Source of the DNA: Coraliomargarita sinensis
Lineage (GTDB): Bacteria; Verrucomicrobiota; Verrucomicrobiia; Opitutales; Coraliomargaritaceae
DNA length: 64,000 nt
Direction: 5' to 3'
Assembly: GCF_003185655.1 (NCBI RefSeq)
Contig: NZ_QHJQ01000007.1
Span: 1-64,000 of the forward strand
In this document: positions 24,775-32,465 of the stretch, one piece after another
Layout: each line of letters starts with the position of its first letter
Position numbering within the stretch: position 1 is the first letter of the stretch
Translations under genes and position numbers: made by a program
Notes under the pieces: generated by a model
What the model was told of the DNA's origin: nothing
Database searches by the model: none
What the model saw: only the letters and a program-made list of their open reading frames with translations

Positions 24775-25138
24775 GGGCTTTGCGAAAGTGAAATTCCTCC
24801 TGTGCGCTCCACGCGCGTTGATAAAATCGAAATAATTCCAGACTCCCATGCCCCTTGAGGATGGTCCCCTCTTCAGCAACCGTGATGCACAAGCCAATCG
24901 GCGCTCGCTCCAAGTCCGCCAAGTCAATCAACTCCCCAGAGCAGCCGACCCGACCCGCCAGCGAAGACCGAAGTCGCTCCAACCGCGCCAAACGCTCCAA
25001 ACGCGAAGACACCTGAGGGCCGAAAAAGAGCGCCAAGTCCCAGTCACCAGAATCAGTCGAACCCCGGGCGCGGCTCCCAAAGAGGAAGGCAATCGCCACA
25101 TCATCCTGCTCCTCAAAAAAATCAACCAACTCCTTCAT
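24764..25138 (-). CDS. MntA-type nucleotidyltransferase antitoxin
   Basis: 124 residues. [23 protein letters not shown] (GS...DWD) is the polymerase-beta catalytic motif, and [15 protein letters not shown] follows. First gene of an MNT-HEPN pair with an 11-bp overlap. It is a different subfamily from the pair at 23.2-23.9 kb. Confidence 0.9.
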   Translation of the reverse strand: MKELVDFFEEQDDVAIAFLFGSRARGSTDSGDWDLALFFGPQVSSRLERLARLERLRSSLAGRVGCSGELIDLADLERAPIGLCITVAEEGTILKGHGSLELFRFYQRAWSAQEEFHFRKAHGL

Positions 25139-25199
25139 CGATGGATAGTGCTACCTTTTTTCGGCGTCGATTCAAGGCAGAAGCAGAAGCCGGAAGGCT

Positions 25200-25338
25200 T
25201 CATTTCAGTTTTAAGTGTTAAGTTTTAAGTGCTCGGTATCGGTATCGACGGAATCTATTCTATTTCGATCCCGATAGCGATTTGGAATTCCGATTTTTTA
25301 CCCCAACGAAGAACGCAGAACGAAGAACAAGGGACTTA
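25200..25338. repeat. Intergenic heptamer tracts
   Basis: TTTTAAGTGTTAAG words at 25207-25233 followed by GGTATCGG, and GAACGAA/GAACGCA words at about 25306-25335. Same layout as the gap at 23.98 kb. Confidence 0.8.
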
Positions 25339-25680
25339 CTAGCCTTGATTGAGTAAGCGCTCTAAATCTTCTTCCAAAGGAGTTAGACTTGATTGGACAG
25401 CCGCCCAAAGGATTTCGTGATCCACGATATCGTAACCATGTGCCAAAAGATTACGGGTGCCAATGATTCGATGGCCGTCCGTAATCTGCTCAAAGGAGCC
25501 TTCGTCTAAATTTCGCAAACGGAAGAGCGCTTCGCCCAAGACCTCAAACAAACGTTCGAGAATGAGCTGCAAACCTCGATCATCCAAAAGATCCTCGTAT
25601 GTTTTTCCCTGTGTGAAGGAACGGAGCTCATGACAGGCACCACGAGCATCCTCCAACAGTTTTTCTAATTTACGCGGCAT
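25339..25680 (-). CDS. HepT-type HEPN toxin (DUF86)
   Basis: 113 residues, DUF86 family. RNase motif R76-x4-H81-x-Y83 in GTRNLLAHGYDIVD, the common HepT form. RGLQLILERLFEVLGEALF is the core helix. It overlaps the nucleotidyltransferase gene by 11 bp. Confidence 0.93.
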   Translation of the reverse strand: MPRKLEKLLEDARGACHELRSFTQGKTYEDLLDDRGLQLILERLFEVLGEALFRLRNLDEGSFEQITDGHRIIGTRNLLAHGYDIVDHEILWAAVQSSLTPLEEDLERLLNQG

Positions 25681-25978
25681 AGAGCGGCTTTCGGGTCTCT
25701 TCGACTTCTTGCTTAAAATAGGGGTTCCGGATCGCGTTCTCGCAAACCAGATCCACTTTTCGACCTAGAACGGATTCAAGGGCTTCTTTAAAATCGAAAT
25801 ACTGATGGAATGCATTCGTTTGTGCGTCACGACGAAAAAGGACCAGGAAGTCGACGTCACTTTCGGCACCGAAATCTTCCGTCAAAACCGAACCGAAAAC
25901 ATCCAGACGAATCACCCCATTCGCCCGACAAAGTTCTTCTATCTTGTGGAGATTGGACTGCAGCAATTGATTCAACAT
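25670..25978 (-). CDS. MntA-type nucleotidyltransferase antitoxin
   Basis: 102 residues from the ATG at 25978; a start 14 codons upstream is possible. LDVFGSVLTEDFGAESDVDFLVLF contains GSx(10)DxD, and VDLVCENAIRNPYFKQEV follows. It is paired with the DUF86 HepT gene. This is the best-known MntA/HepT arrangement. Confidence 0.92.
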   Translation of the reverse strand: MLNQLLQSNLHKIEELCRANGVIRLDVFGSVLTEDFGAESDVDFLVLFRRDAQTNAFHQYFDFKEALESVLGRKVDLVCENAIRNPYFKQEVEETRKPLYAA

Positions 25979-26029
25979 AGGTAATAAAGTATGAATTTCT
26001 CGTACTGCGTAAAGATGCAATCTACCTTA

Positions 26030-26342
26030 GCGGAGCGCTCAATTTTAAGCACTCAGTTTTGGGTGTTAAGTGGGCGCGGGGCTCAGTTTTAAGATTTAAG
26101 TGTTAAGTTTTAAGTGGTCGGTATCTGTATCGGTATCGGTATCGGTATCGGTATCGGTATCGGTATCGGTATCGGTATCGGTATCGGTATCGGTATCGGT
26201 ATCGGTATCGGTATCGGTATCGGTATCGGAGAAAAACGTAATCGATTCAGATCCCGATCCCGATTTGGAATTCCGACTGTCAATACCCCCAACGCAGAAC
26301 CAGGAACTAGGAACTAGGAACTTAAAACTTAAAACCTAGCAC
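26030..26342. repeat. GGTATC hexamer array (about 18 copies) between heptamer tracts
   Basis: 26040-26117 holds TTTTAAG-type heptamers. 26120-26228 is an almost pure GGTATC array. 26285-26342 is heptamers GAACCAG, GAACTAG, GAACTTA, AAACTTA. The array gives long SVSV or GIGI frames in several frames, which are not genes. Confidence 0.95.
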
Positions 26343-27104
26343 TTAACACTGCGCCCGTCGCCTTAACTGCTTCAGCTTACTGACCGGCTTGCGCGCCACG
26401 GCACAGGCCCCGGCCAGCGGGCTGTAGCCGTTCATCCGCCAGGCCTGGTAGCACTGCCAGTTGGCCTTCAATATATTCAGGGCGGAACGGTTGCTCGCCC
26501 CGCCGGTACGCATCTTGACCAGCACCTCGGGGAGGTAGGCCACGGACCGGCCGTGCGTCTGTAGCACCCGGAGCATGAACTCGTAGTCGGCCGCAATGGG
26601 CAGGTTCAGCTGAAAACCACCGAGTTCCCGATAGACCGACCGCCGGACGAAGAAGGCCGGATGCGGGGGATGCCAGCCGCGGCGGAATTGACCCGGCCGA
26701 TACCCGCCCGACTGCCAGTCGCGAACGACCCGACTCAAGTCCGACGAGACATAGTTCAGGTCGCCGTAAACGCAGTCGGTTCCAGATTGGTAGAACTGTT
26801 CGGCCACCCGGGCCAGGACCCGGTTGTCCGCGTACACATCATCGCTGTTCAGGATCGCCACCACCTCCCCGCTCGCGCGGGCGATTCCCTTATTCATGGC
26901 ATCATACATCCCCCGGTCCGGCTCGCTCACCAAAATGTCGATTTCGTCGCGATACGGCTGCAACTTCTCCAGGGTGGCATCGGTCGAAGCACCGTCCACC
27001 ACAATGTATTCCACATTCACGCCGGCCTGACCGACAACAGACGCCACGGTGTCCGCGATGGTCGCGGCACTGTTATAGGACACGGTGATGACGGAGATGA
27101 GCAT
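26343..27104 (-). CDS. Family 2 glycosyltransferase
   Basis: 253 residues. ISVITVSYNSAATIADTV at the N-terminus, EYIVVDGASTDATLEKL, EPDRGMYDAMNKGIARASGEVVAILNSDDVY (with the acidic metal motif as SDD) and HPAFFVRRSVYRELGGF. These are standard GT2 (WcaA-like) features. It probably adds a sugar to a lipid-linked surface-glycan precursor. Its C-terminus is basic and may contact the membrane. Confidence 0.92.
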   Translation of the reverse strand: MLISVITVSYNSAATIADTVASVVGQAGVNVEYIVVDGASTDATLEKLQPYRDEIDILVSEPDRGMYDAMNKGIARASGEVVAILNSDDVYADNRVLARVAEQFYQSGTDCVYGDLNYVSSDLSRVVRDWQSGGYRPGQFRRGWHPPHPAFFVRRSVYRELGGFQLNLPIAADYEFMLRVLQTHGRSVAYLPEVLVKMRTGGASNRSALNILKANWQCYQAWRMNGYSPLAGACAVARKPVSKLKQLRRRAQC

Positions 27105-27323
27105 CTCGAGTTTTAAGTGTTACGTTTTAAGTGTTCAGTGATCGGCGCCGGATGAAATTACTTATGGGAAATCCGGAATTCAACCCACATCACTCAACCT
27201 TTCTTCCAACGCTCTACGAGCGACCGCTTATTACCGCTAATGACACGCTTATGAAAAAGACCTCTCCACTACAAGTGGTGATGAGAGGTGCATCGCATTA
27301 ATCGCGACCCGTTTTGGTAAGCC
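27105..27323. repeat. Intergenic copy of the about 200-bp unit
   Basis: TTTTAAGTGTTACG heptamers at 27112-27135, then 27140-27290 a copy of the unit arrayed at 55.4-56.0 kb (AACCCACATCACTCAACC, GACCGCTTATTACCGCTAATG, ACAAGTGGTGATGAG). Differences are scattered substitutions. Confidence 0.82.
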
Positions 27324-28565
27324 CTACTTCCCTAGAATGAAATCGATCATTGCCGAATAAGTCTTGTTGCGATCAAAGTATTTTTGAGCGAGCTGGCGGG
27401 CGTTCTCTCGCTGTTGCTCGAGAGCCTCGGGCTGGTTGATATAATGCTTCATGCCCGCGCGAAGCGAAGCGACGTGGCCCGCAGTATAGGTACAGCCAGC
27501 ATCGGCTTGCCTTAAAAGCTCTGCCGGTTCGCCGGTCGTGCTGTTGATCACCGCCAAGCCAGCGCATAAATAATCACTCAGTTTATGAGGCATGGTAATG
27601 TATGCCCCGGGATTGATGGCATTGAGGCCGACATCGGCACGACCCAAGACATCCTTCAATTCCTCCTGGTTGAGAAAACCAAGAAACTTCACGGTTCCGC
27701 TCAACTGCCTTCGCTCAACCTCAGCTTTCAAAACCGGCTCGGAGACACCGCCACCAGCAAACCAGACTTCGAAACGATGCCCGTCTTTCTGCAACGACTC
27801 GGCCGCCTCGAGAATGGTCGGCAAATCGTAGGTCGGAGTCATGGCACCCACGTAGAGGAAGCGAGGCGCATGTGGCGCGGAGCATGGAGCAGGGAGCCGT
27901 TCGCCGCCGACATAGCACAAGTGGAGATCTGAAGGCTGACTGCCGACTCCCGATCCCCGGCCCCTAACCTCTGAAACATGGTCCAGATACTCCTGAGACA
28001 CAGCGCTGATCCCGTCGGCTTCTTTGTAAGCTCGCTTCGCTGCGCCATGGAGAGGGGCAAAAAGGATCTTGCCGAGACAGCGCAGCCCTTGCGGCAGGGT
28101 GCGATAGAAGGTCTCGGGCCAGAGGTCCATCACGTCCACAGTCACCCGACAGCCGATGCGTTGACGCAATTGCAGGACCGGAGCAATACAGTCGAGCGGT
28201 GGCGTGCTGAGGTGAATCACGTCCGGCCGCTCTCCCTCCGCGATGCGCGCCTCCGCCGTTTTGGCAAATTCCCGACCATATGCCCGGTGACTCCGCACGC
28301 GCGCAAAGCTAATGTTTTTTTTATACCCCGGAACGGGCAGCAGAAAAATCTGACAAGACCCACCACGATTACCTTCCCACTTTTCCTCTTTCCCACCTTC
28401 AAACACAGGTTCCCGCCTCGCTTTCGTCCGATGATGAAAATCCACCGTCCACCAGGTCACGTGGTGCCCTTGCTCCACCAGCATCCGGGCCAAACAACAA
28501 AAGCGCCCTTCGGAGGCGCCTTCGTTCGGGAGATCGGAAAAGGGATTGATGAGCCAGATGTTCAT
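27324..28565 (-). CDS. Family 4 glycosyltransferase (WbuB/WcaI-like) with two repeat-coded inserts
   Basis: 413 residues from the ATG at 28565 (MNIWLINPFSDLPNEG). GT-B fold: an N-terminal acceptor domain and a C-terminal domain with RFLYVGAMTPTYDLPTILEAAESL and the GT4 region LGRADVGLNAI...YITMPHKLSDYLCAGLAVI. Residues about 53-65 translate an octamer tract (28371-28408). Residues about 197-233 translate heptamers (27868-27975), between the two domains or in a loop before the second. Both are in frame. Substrate unknown. Confidence 0.88.
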   Translation of the reverse strand: MNIWLINPFSDLPNEGASEGRFCCLARMLVEQGHHVTWWTVDFHHRTKARREPVFEGGKEEKWEGNRGGSCQIFLLPVPGYKKNISFARVRSHRAYGREFAKTAEARIAEGERPDVIHLSTPPLDCIAPVLQLRQRIGCRVTVDVMDLWPETFYRTLPQGLRCLGKILFAPLHGAAKRAYKEADGISAVSQEYLDHVSEVRGRGSGVGSQPSDLHLCYVGGERLPAPCSAPHAPRFLYVGAMTPTYDLPTILEAAESLQKDGHRFEVWFAGGGVSEPVLKAEVERRQLSGTVKFLGFLNQEELKDVLGRADVGLNAINPGAYITMPHKLSDYLCAGLAVINSTTGEPAELLRQADAGCTYTAGHVASLRAGMKHYINQPEALEQQRENARQLAQKYFDRNKTYSAMIDFILGK

Positions 28566-28630
28566 TGGCCTCAAACAATTATCGCAACGGAAACCTTAGG
28601 CCATCATAAACGCCTAATCCGAGCCGAAAA

Positions 28631-29749
28631 TTAGTACCAGGACAAACGAAAAAATCTTCTGTCACTGTCGAGATCAACGCTCACACTCTCGTTCTGTCCA
28701 TCACCCACTACAGGCCCTGCAATACTGTCCCAGGAACCCAAATCGGTCGAGGCTTTCAGCTCGTAGGTATAGCCCGATAGGGCCGACCAGTCGATTTTGA
28801 TTTGCCTCAAGTCATCAAGCTCTTCGACCGATGTGGCAAATTCGACCGGGATGTTCTCGGGTTCAAATGGCTCGCGCTTCATGACAGCATCGACGATTTT
28901 TTTGAGTTCCTCAGCCTGTGCTTCCGTGACCGGCGTCCCCCAACCGGCACCGCCGGTAAAGTATCTGACCAGCGGCACATCCGTCGGCGCCACACCGTAC
29001 AGCTCGGAACAAATTGCCACGGCCATAAGGTAGCGCCCCGCTAAGTCCATGTGAATGTAATCACGGAACACGTCATCAATTGCATCCATCCCTGGGATTA
29101 GGCCCTTCATTATTCGCTGCTCTAACTCCATGATCAATTCTCCTCCAGGAATTACGGTGAGACTGATCTCGTTGGCGTCGCAGTAGCGCTTAAGCTCTGC
29201 ATAATACCAGTTCATGAAACCCTGACGCCTAAGAACTTCTTCCGAACTGACCGCGTAGGGCTCCGTCCACAAATCGGTGAATTCGTCCGGCACATAAACG
29301 TCGTCATCCAATGCTCCGCTTGAGGCCCAAGTCGTATATAAAAATAGCCGACCGGGAGGATCGGCGCAGATTTCTTCGAAATGGATGGCCGCCTGCAACT
29401 CACGTTCGTTCTCGGGAATCGCGTCCGAAGTGTAGACATCGAACGGTTGGAGCATGAGGACATCCCATTGGTAATTGGTCAGCGCATCGGTAAAGAGCCC
29501 ATACGCGTTGGGCTCAACGCAGACATCGTTGGGATTGTTCCACATGTAGTCGAGCCCACGACTGCAGCGAATGTGCCATCCATGGGTAAACGGTTTTCCC
29601 ATGGCCTGAGCCAATTGATAGATACCCTGCTTTTTCAAAATGGCACTGTCGCCTGTGTGGCTGTTCCCAATCGAATAGACCGAGACAGCTTGTACCTGCA
29701 GCAAAACACCTAACAAAAAAAGAATGTAGAATACTAATCTCGTAACCAT
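28631..29749 (-). CDS. Exported SGNH/GDSL-like hydrolase
   Basis: 372 residues with a signal peptide (about 1-21). SIGNSHTGDS at 26-35 is a block-I-like nucleophile region with S30 in GNSH. DYIHMDLAG at 230-238 gives the D/H of block V. The last 90 residues form a separate beta-rich domain ending FFRLSWY, a C-terminal form common in exported verrucomicrobial proteins. Possible role: deacetylation of a surface or environmental glycan. First gene of the repeat-free island. Confidence 0.75.
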   Translation of the reverse strand: MVTRLVFYILFLLGVLLQVQAVSVYSIGNSHTGDSAILKKQGIYQLAQAMGKPFTHGWHIRCSRGLDYMWNNPNDVCVEPNAYGLFTDALTNYQWDVLMLQPFDVYTSDAIPENERELQAAIHFEEICADPPGRLFLYTTWASSGALDDDVYVPDEFTDLWTEPYAVSSEEVLRRQGFMNWYYAELKRYCDANEISLTVIPGGELIMELEQRIMKGLIPGMDAIDDVFRDYIHMDLAGRYLMAVAICSELYGVAPTDVPLVRYFTGGAGWGTPVTEAQAEELKKIVDAVMKREPFEPENIPVEFATSVEELDDLRQIKIDWSALSGYTYELKASTDLGSWDSIAGPVVGDGQNESVSVDLDSDRRFFRLSWY

Positions 29750-29821
29750 TATTTTTGTATAGCATGGAAATGGCCCTCACACATTCAAGCTTTTGTTCGT
29801 TAGTATAAATACCTACGAGAT

Positions 29822-30703
29822 TCACTGATCCGAATAATCCAACCATTCCAAGGTAGGTTGCAGCCACCGTTCTAAGATTCTATTTTCATCCTTAGACATC
29901 TTTTTCTGCCGAGCGCTAGCCTTTTCCTGATTAAATCTGTCTTGGTAAAGGGCCTCGACCGCGGGCTCGGCACCCAAGCCACAGAAGTTAAGCATTCTTT
30001 CAATCGCCAAGCTGTCGAGTTGCTCCAAGCGCAGCTCGAGGTAGCGCTGTGACGGTAATCGCCGCCCATAATCACAGGATAGTTCAACACAGGTTCGCCA
30101 CTGTAAACAAGCCATCTCGAGTGGATCGAGTTCGGCCGCCAATGCGGCCATTCCCGGGAGCCGCGGCCCCCACACGGCAGGGCCATTCTTCGTGAAAACG
30201 CCACCGATCATTCGATGGCCGAATTCCCTCGCATAATAAGGGATCTGCTTCGGTCGGATCTCTTTTAAGCGTTGGCTCAAGCGTCCCGGATTCACCCCCG
30301 AAAAGCCGGTCGATGATTTTTCCCAGAAGCTGCGGATCGAGAGCGCCGAGTCCTTACCATTGCGTATGATATTAATGTACTTCGCATCAGGAAAAATTTG
30401 ATCTACGAATCCCAAACGCAGGGCATTGCTCGGTGTTTTTTCTGCCAGACGCGACTTCCCCTCCTTGGCCACAAAGTCACCGAATCTGCCACGGATGTAC
30501 TCGATCACTTCGGGCCGGGCATCCCTCGACTTCAGTAAATCCGATTTGGCATCGTTCCCGTATTTCCAGGTCAGCCGCGGCTCGACGAGCATGGCAAGCT
30601 GGGAATGTTTCGACAGCAAACGGCTTAGAAAGCTAGTGCCGGAACGAGGCGCGCCAATAATGATGATTGGCTCGCGCAGCAGGGAGTCAGTAGAGGAATT
30701 CAT
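29822..30703 (-). CDS. Sulfotransferase family protein
   Basis: 293 residues from the ATG at 30703; an upstream extension crosses into the next gene and is rejected. The PAPS 5-prime-phosphosulfate loop is IIGAPRSGTSFLSRLL near the N-terminus. The 3-prime-phosphate motif is in YINIIRNGKDSALS. It should sulfate a glycan. It is 19 bp after the acetyltransferase gene and co-directional with the cluster. Confidence 0.88.
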   Translation of the reverse strand: MNSSTDSLLREPIIIIGAPRSGTSFLSRLLSKHSQLAMLVEPRLTWKYGNDAKSDLLKSRDARPEVIEYIRGRFGDFVAKEGKSRLAEKTPSNALRLGFVDQIFPDAKYINIIRNGKDSALSIRSFWEKSSTGFSGVNPGRLSQRLKEIRPKQIPYYAREFGHRMIGGVFTKNGPAVWGPRLPGMAALAAELDPLEMACLQWRTCVELSCDYGRRLPSQRYLELRLEQLDSLAIERMLNFCGLGAEPAVEALYQDRFNQEKASARQKKMSKDENRILERWLQPTLEWLDYSDQ

Positions 30704-30722
30704 ATAAAAATGATGATAAGTG

Positions 30723-31262
30723 TTAAACTTCGAATCTCCGTTCTCGAATTTTCCGGAGCGGGACACCCCCAAGGACCATCCATGCTTCTGTGTCCTTAAG
30801 CACGGTGGAGCGGGCGAGCACAACCGAGCCCTCGGCAATGGTCACACCCGGCGCGACGAAGACGTCTGCAGCCACCCAACTTCGGCGCTCCAATGTTATC
30901 GGCGCCGTCATAAGCGGATGGGCCGGATCGTCGAAATCGTGCGTCGCAGTACAAAGGAAGGAGTATTGGCTCACAACCGCCCCCTGTTTCAGTTGAACAG
31001 GAGCCACGTTGTAGCAGTCGACGAAATCCCCGAGGCAACTACCCGCCTCCATGCGCAACTGCCAGGGTGCCCAGATTCGCGCTGAAGAATAGATTAATGC
31101 AGATGACTGGACGGATGCCCCGAACATCCGGAGCAATAAACGCCGCCAGGCAAAAAACGGCCGTGGCGAGGGGCGAAACAGTAGTACATACGCAACGCCC
31201 CACAAGCCACGCGCGATTTTGTTTTTCTTGCTTAAAGAGCTTTGCTGCAATGCGACTGACAT
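30723..31262 (-). CDS. WcaF-like left-handed beta-helix acetyltransferase
   Basis: 179 residues with hexapeptide repeats (GSCLGDFVDCYNVAPVQLKQGAVVS, RSWVAADVFVAPGVTIAEGSVVLARS). CTATHDFDDPAHPL matches the WcaF-type active-site loop with the catalytic histidine. It O-acetylates a sugar of the exopolysaccharide using acetyl-CoA. The GT4 gene ends only a few bases away. Confidence 0.9.
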   Translation of the reverse strand: MSVALQQSSLSKKNKIARGLWGVAYVLLFRPSPRPFFAWRRLLLRMFGASVQSSALIYSSARIWAPWQLRMEAGSCLGDFVDCYNVAPVQLKQGAVVSQYSFLCTATHDFDDPAHPLMTAPITLERRSWVAADVFVAPGVTIAEGSVVLARSTVLKDTEAWMVLGGVPLRKIRERRFEV

Positions 31263-31265
31263 AAT

Positions 31266-32465
31266 CTAAAGCTCAATACAGGACGGGCGCTCGCACAAGC
31301 CGTTCATCCAACCATATACCGAAATAAATTTCTCGACGATCGCTTTCCATCCGAATTTGCTCATCGCAAACTGACGCCCGCGCAAGCCCATCGCCTCCAG
31401 ATCATCCGGAGGCCGCTTGGTTGCCTCGGCAAGTGCCTCGGCAAGTCCCTCCGCACTACCGTCGACCCACCATCCGGCCCTCTCTTTCACTACCGCCTCC
31501 CAGGGTATCGTTTTGGACGCAATCAGGGGCAATCCTGCCGCGAGCCCTTCGGCCGCTGCGATTCCAAAATTCTCGGAATGTGAGACCAGACAGAACAACT
31601 GGGCATCACGAAAAAGCCGCGTCTTTTCTTCCCCGTAAACCGGTCCGGAAAACATTACGGTTTTCGCAACACCTAATTGTTCGGCAAGCTTTTCGAGTTC
31701 CTCTCGATGCCCCACTTCACTGGACCCCACGAGTTTTAAGCGCCAACCTGACGGTTGCACCTTTGCCCAGGCTTGGATCAGCGCAGGGAGGTTCTTGACC
31801 GGATGCATCCGCCCCATGAATAAGGCAATCCGCTCTTTTGGGAGATTGGAAGTTGCCAAAGCATTTTCTTTATCTCCAGAAATATTCTCTGCTACCCGAA
31901 AATGTGCCGGTTGCCCGGGAACCTCAACGCCGTTGGGGATGATTGCGATCGGCTGCCTCAATCCAAATTTCCTGATATTTCCAGCTTCTAAAGCTGAAGC
32001 CGCATGAAAGCAATCGACCCGTTCTAGATCCTTGCGCTGGTACAGCTCCATGGCGATCCGTTTCTTCCAATTCCGGTACTGAAAGGCCCATGGATCCAAC
32101 GTTCCCCGTGGGGAAAGCATTCTCGGAATCGAGTGACGCTGTGCCGCTTGGGCCATCTTATGATTTAAAGTTAACCATAGACCATTGTCGTGGATCACTT
32201 GGGGCATGGAATCCACAATTATCTGATCCACTTTGCGGGACGCCCTAGGAATCACAGTCTGCCTTATACCGGGAACCAAACGACCGTACACTAATTCCAG
32301 TGGCACGCCTTCAGGTGGTGCCTCAGCTGACATGTGCGGATAATCAGCCGCTAATAGCGATACAATGTGGTCGTTTGCTGCGAGCGCCTTCGCCAAATTC
32401 CCAACTGAGAAAAAAGGACCACCATGAGCAGGATTCCAAGCACCGATAGAAAGAAGGATTTTCAT
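31266..32465 (-). CDS. Family 4 glycosyltransferase
   Basis: 399 residues. KILLSIGAWNPAHGGPFFSVGNLAKAL is the N-terminal glycine loop. IPNGVEV, RIALFMGRMHPVKNLPALIQAW and SENFGIAAAEGLAAGLPLIASKTIPWE (EX7E motif) define GT4. Its start overlaps the asnB stop by ATGA (32462-32465), so the two are coupled. Confidence 0.93.
   Translation of the reverse strand: MKILLSIGAWNPAHGGPFFSVGNLAKALAANDHIVSLLAADYPHMSAEAPPEGVPLELVYGRLVPGIRQTVIPRASRKVDQIIVDSMPQVIHDNGLWLTLNHKMAQAAQRHSIPRMLSPRGTLDPWAFQYRNWKKRIAMELYQRKDLERVDCFHAASALEAGNIRKFGLRQPIAIIPNGVEVPGQPAHFRVAENISGDKENALATSNLPKERIALFMGRMHPVKNLPALIQAWAKVQPSGWRLKLVGSSEVGHREELEKLAEQLGVAKTVMFSGPVYGEEKTRLFRDAQLFCLVSHSENFGIAAAEGLAAGLPLIASKTIPWEAVVKERAGWWVDGSAEGLAEALAEATKRPPDDLEAMGLRGRQFAMSKFGWKAIVEKFISVYGWMNGLCERPSCIEL

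Noticed and set aside
26100..26339. ORFs with SVSV or GIGI repeats over the GGTATC array
   Set aside because: A hexamer array is open in several frames on both strands by construction; no start context or conserved flanks.
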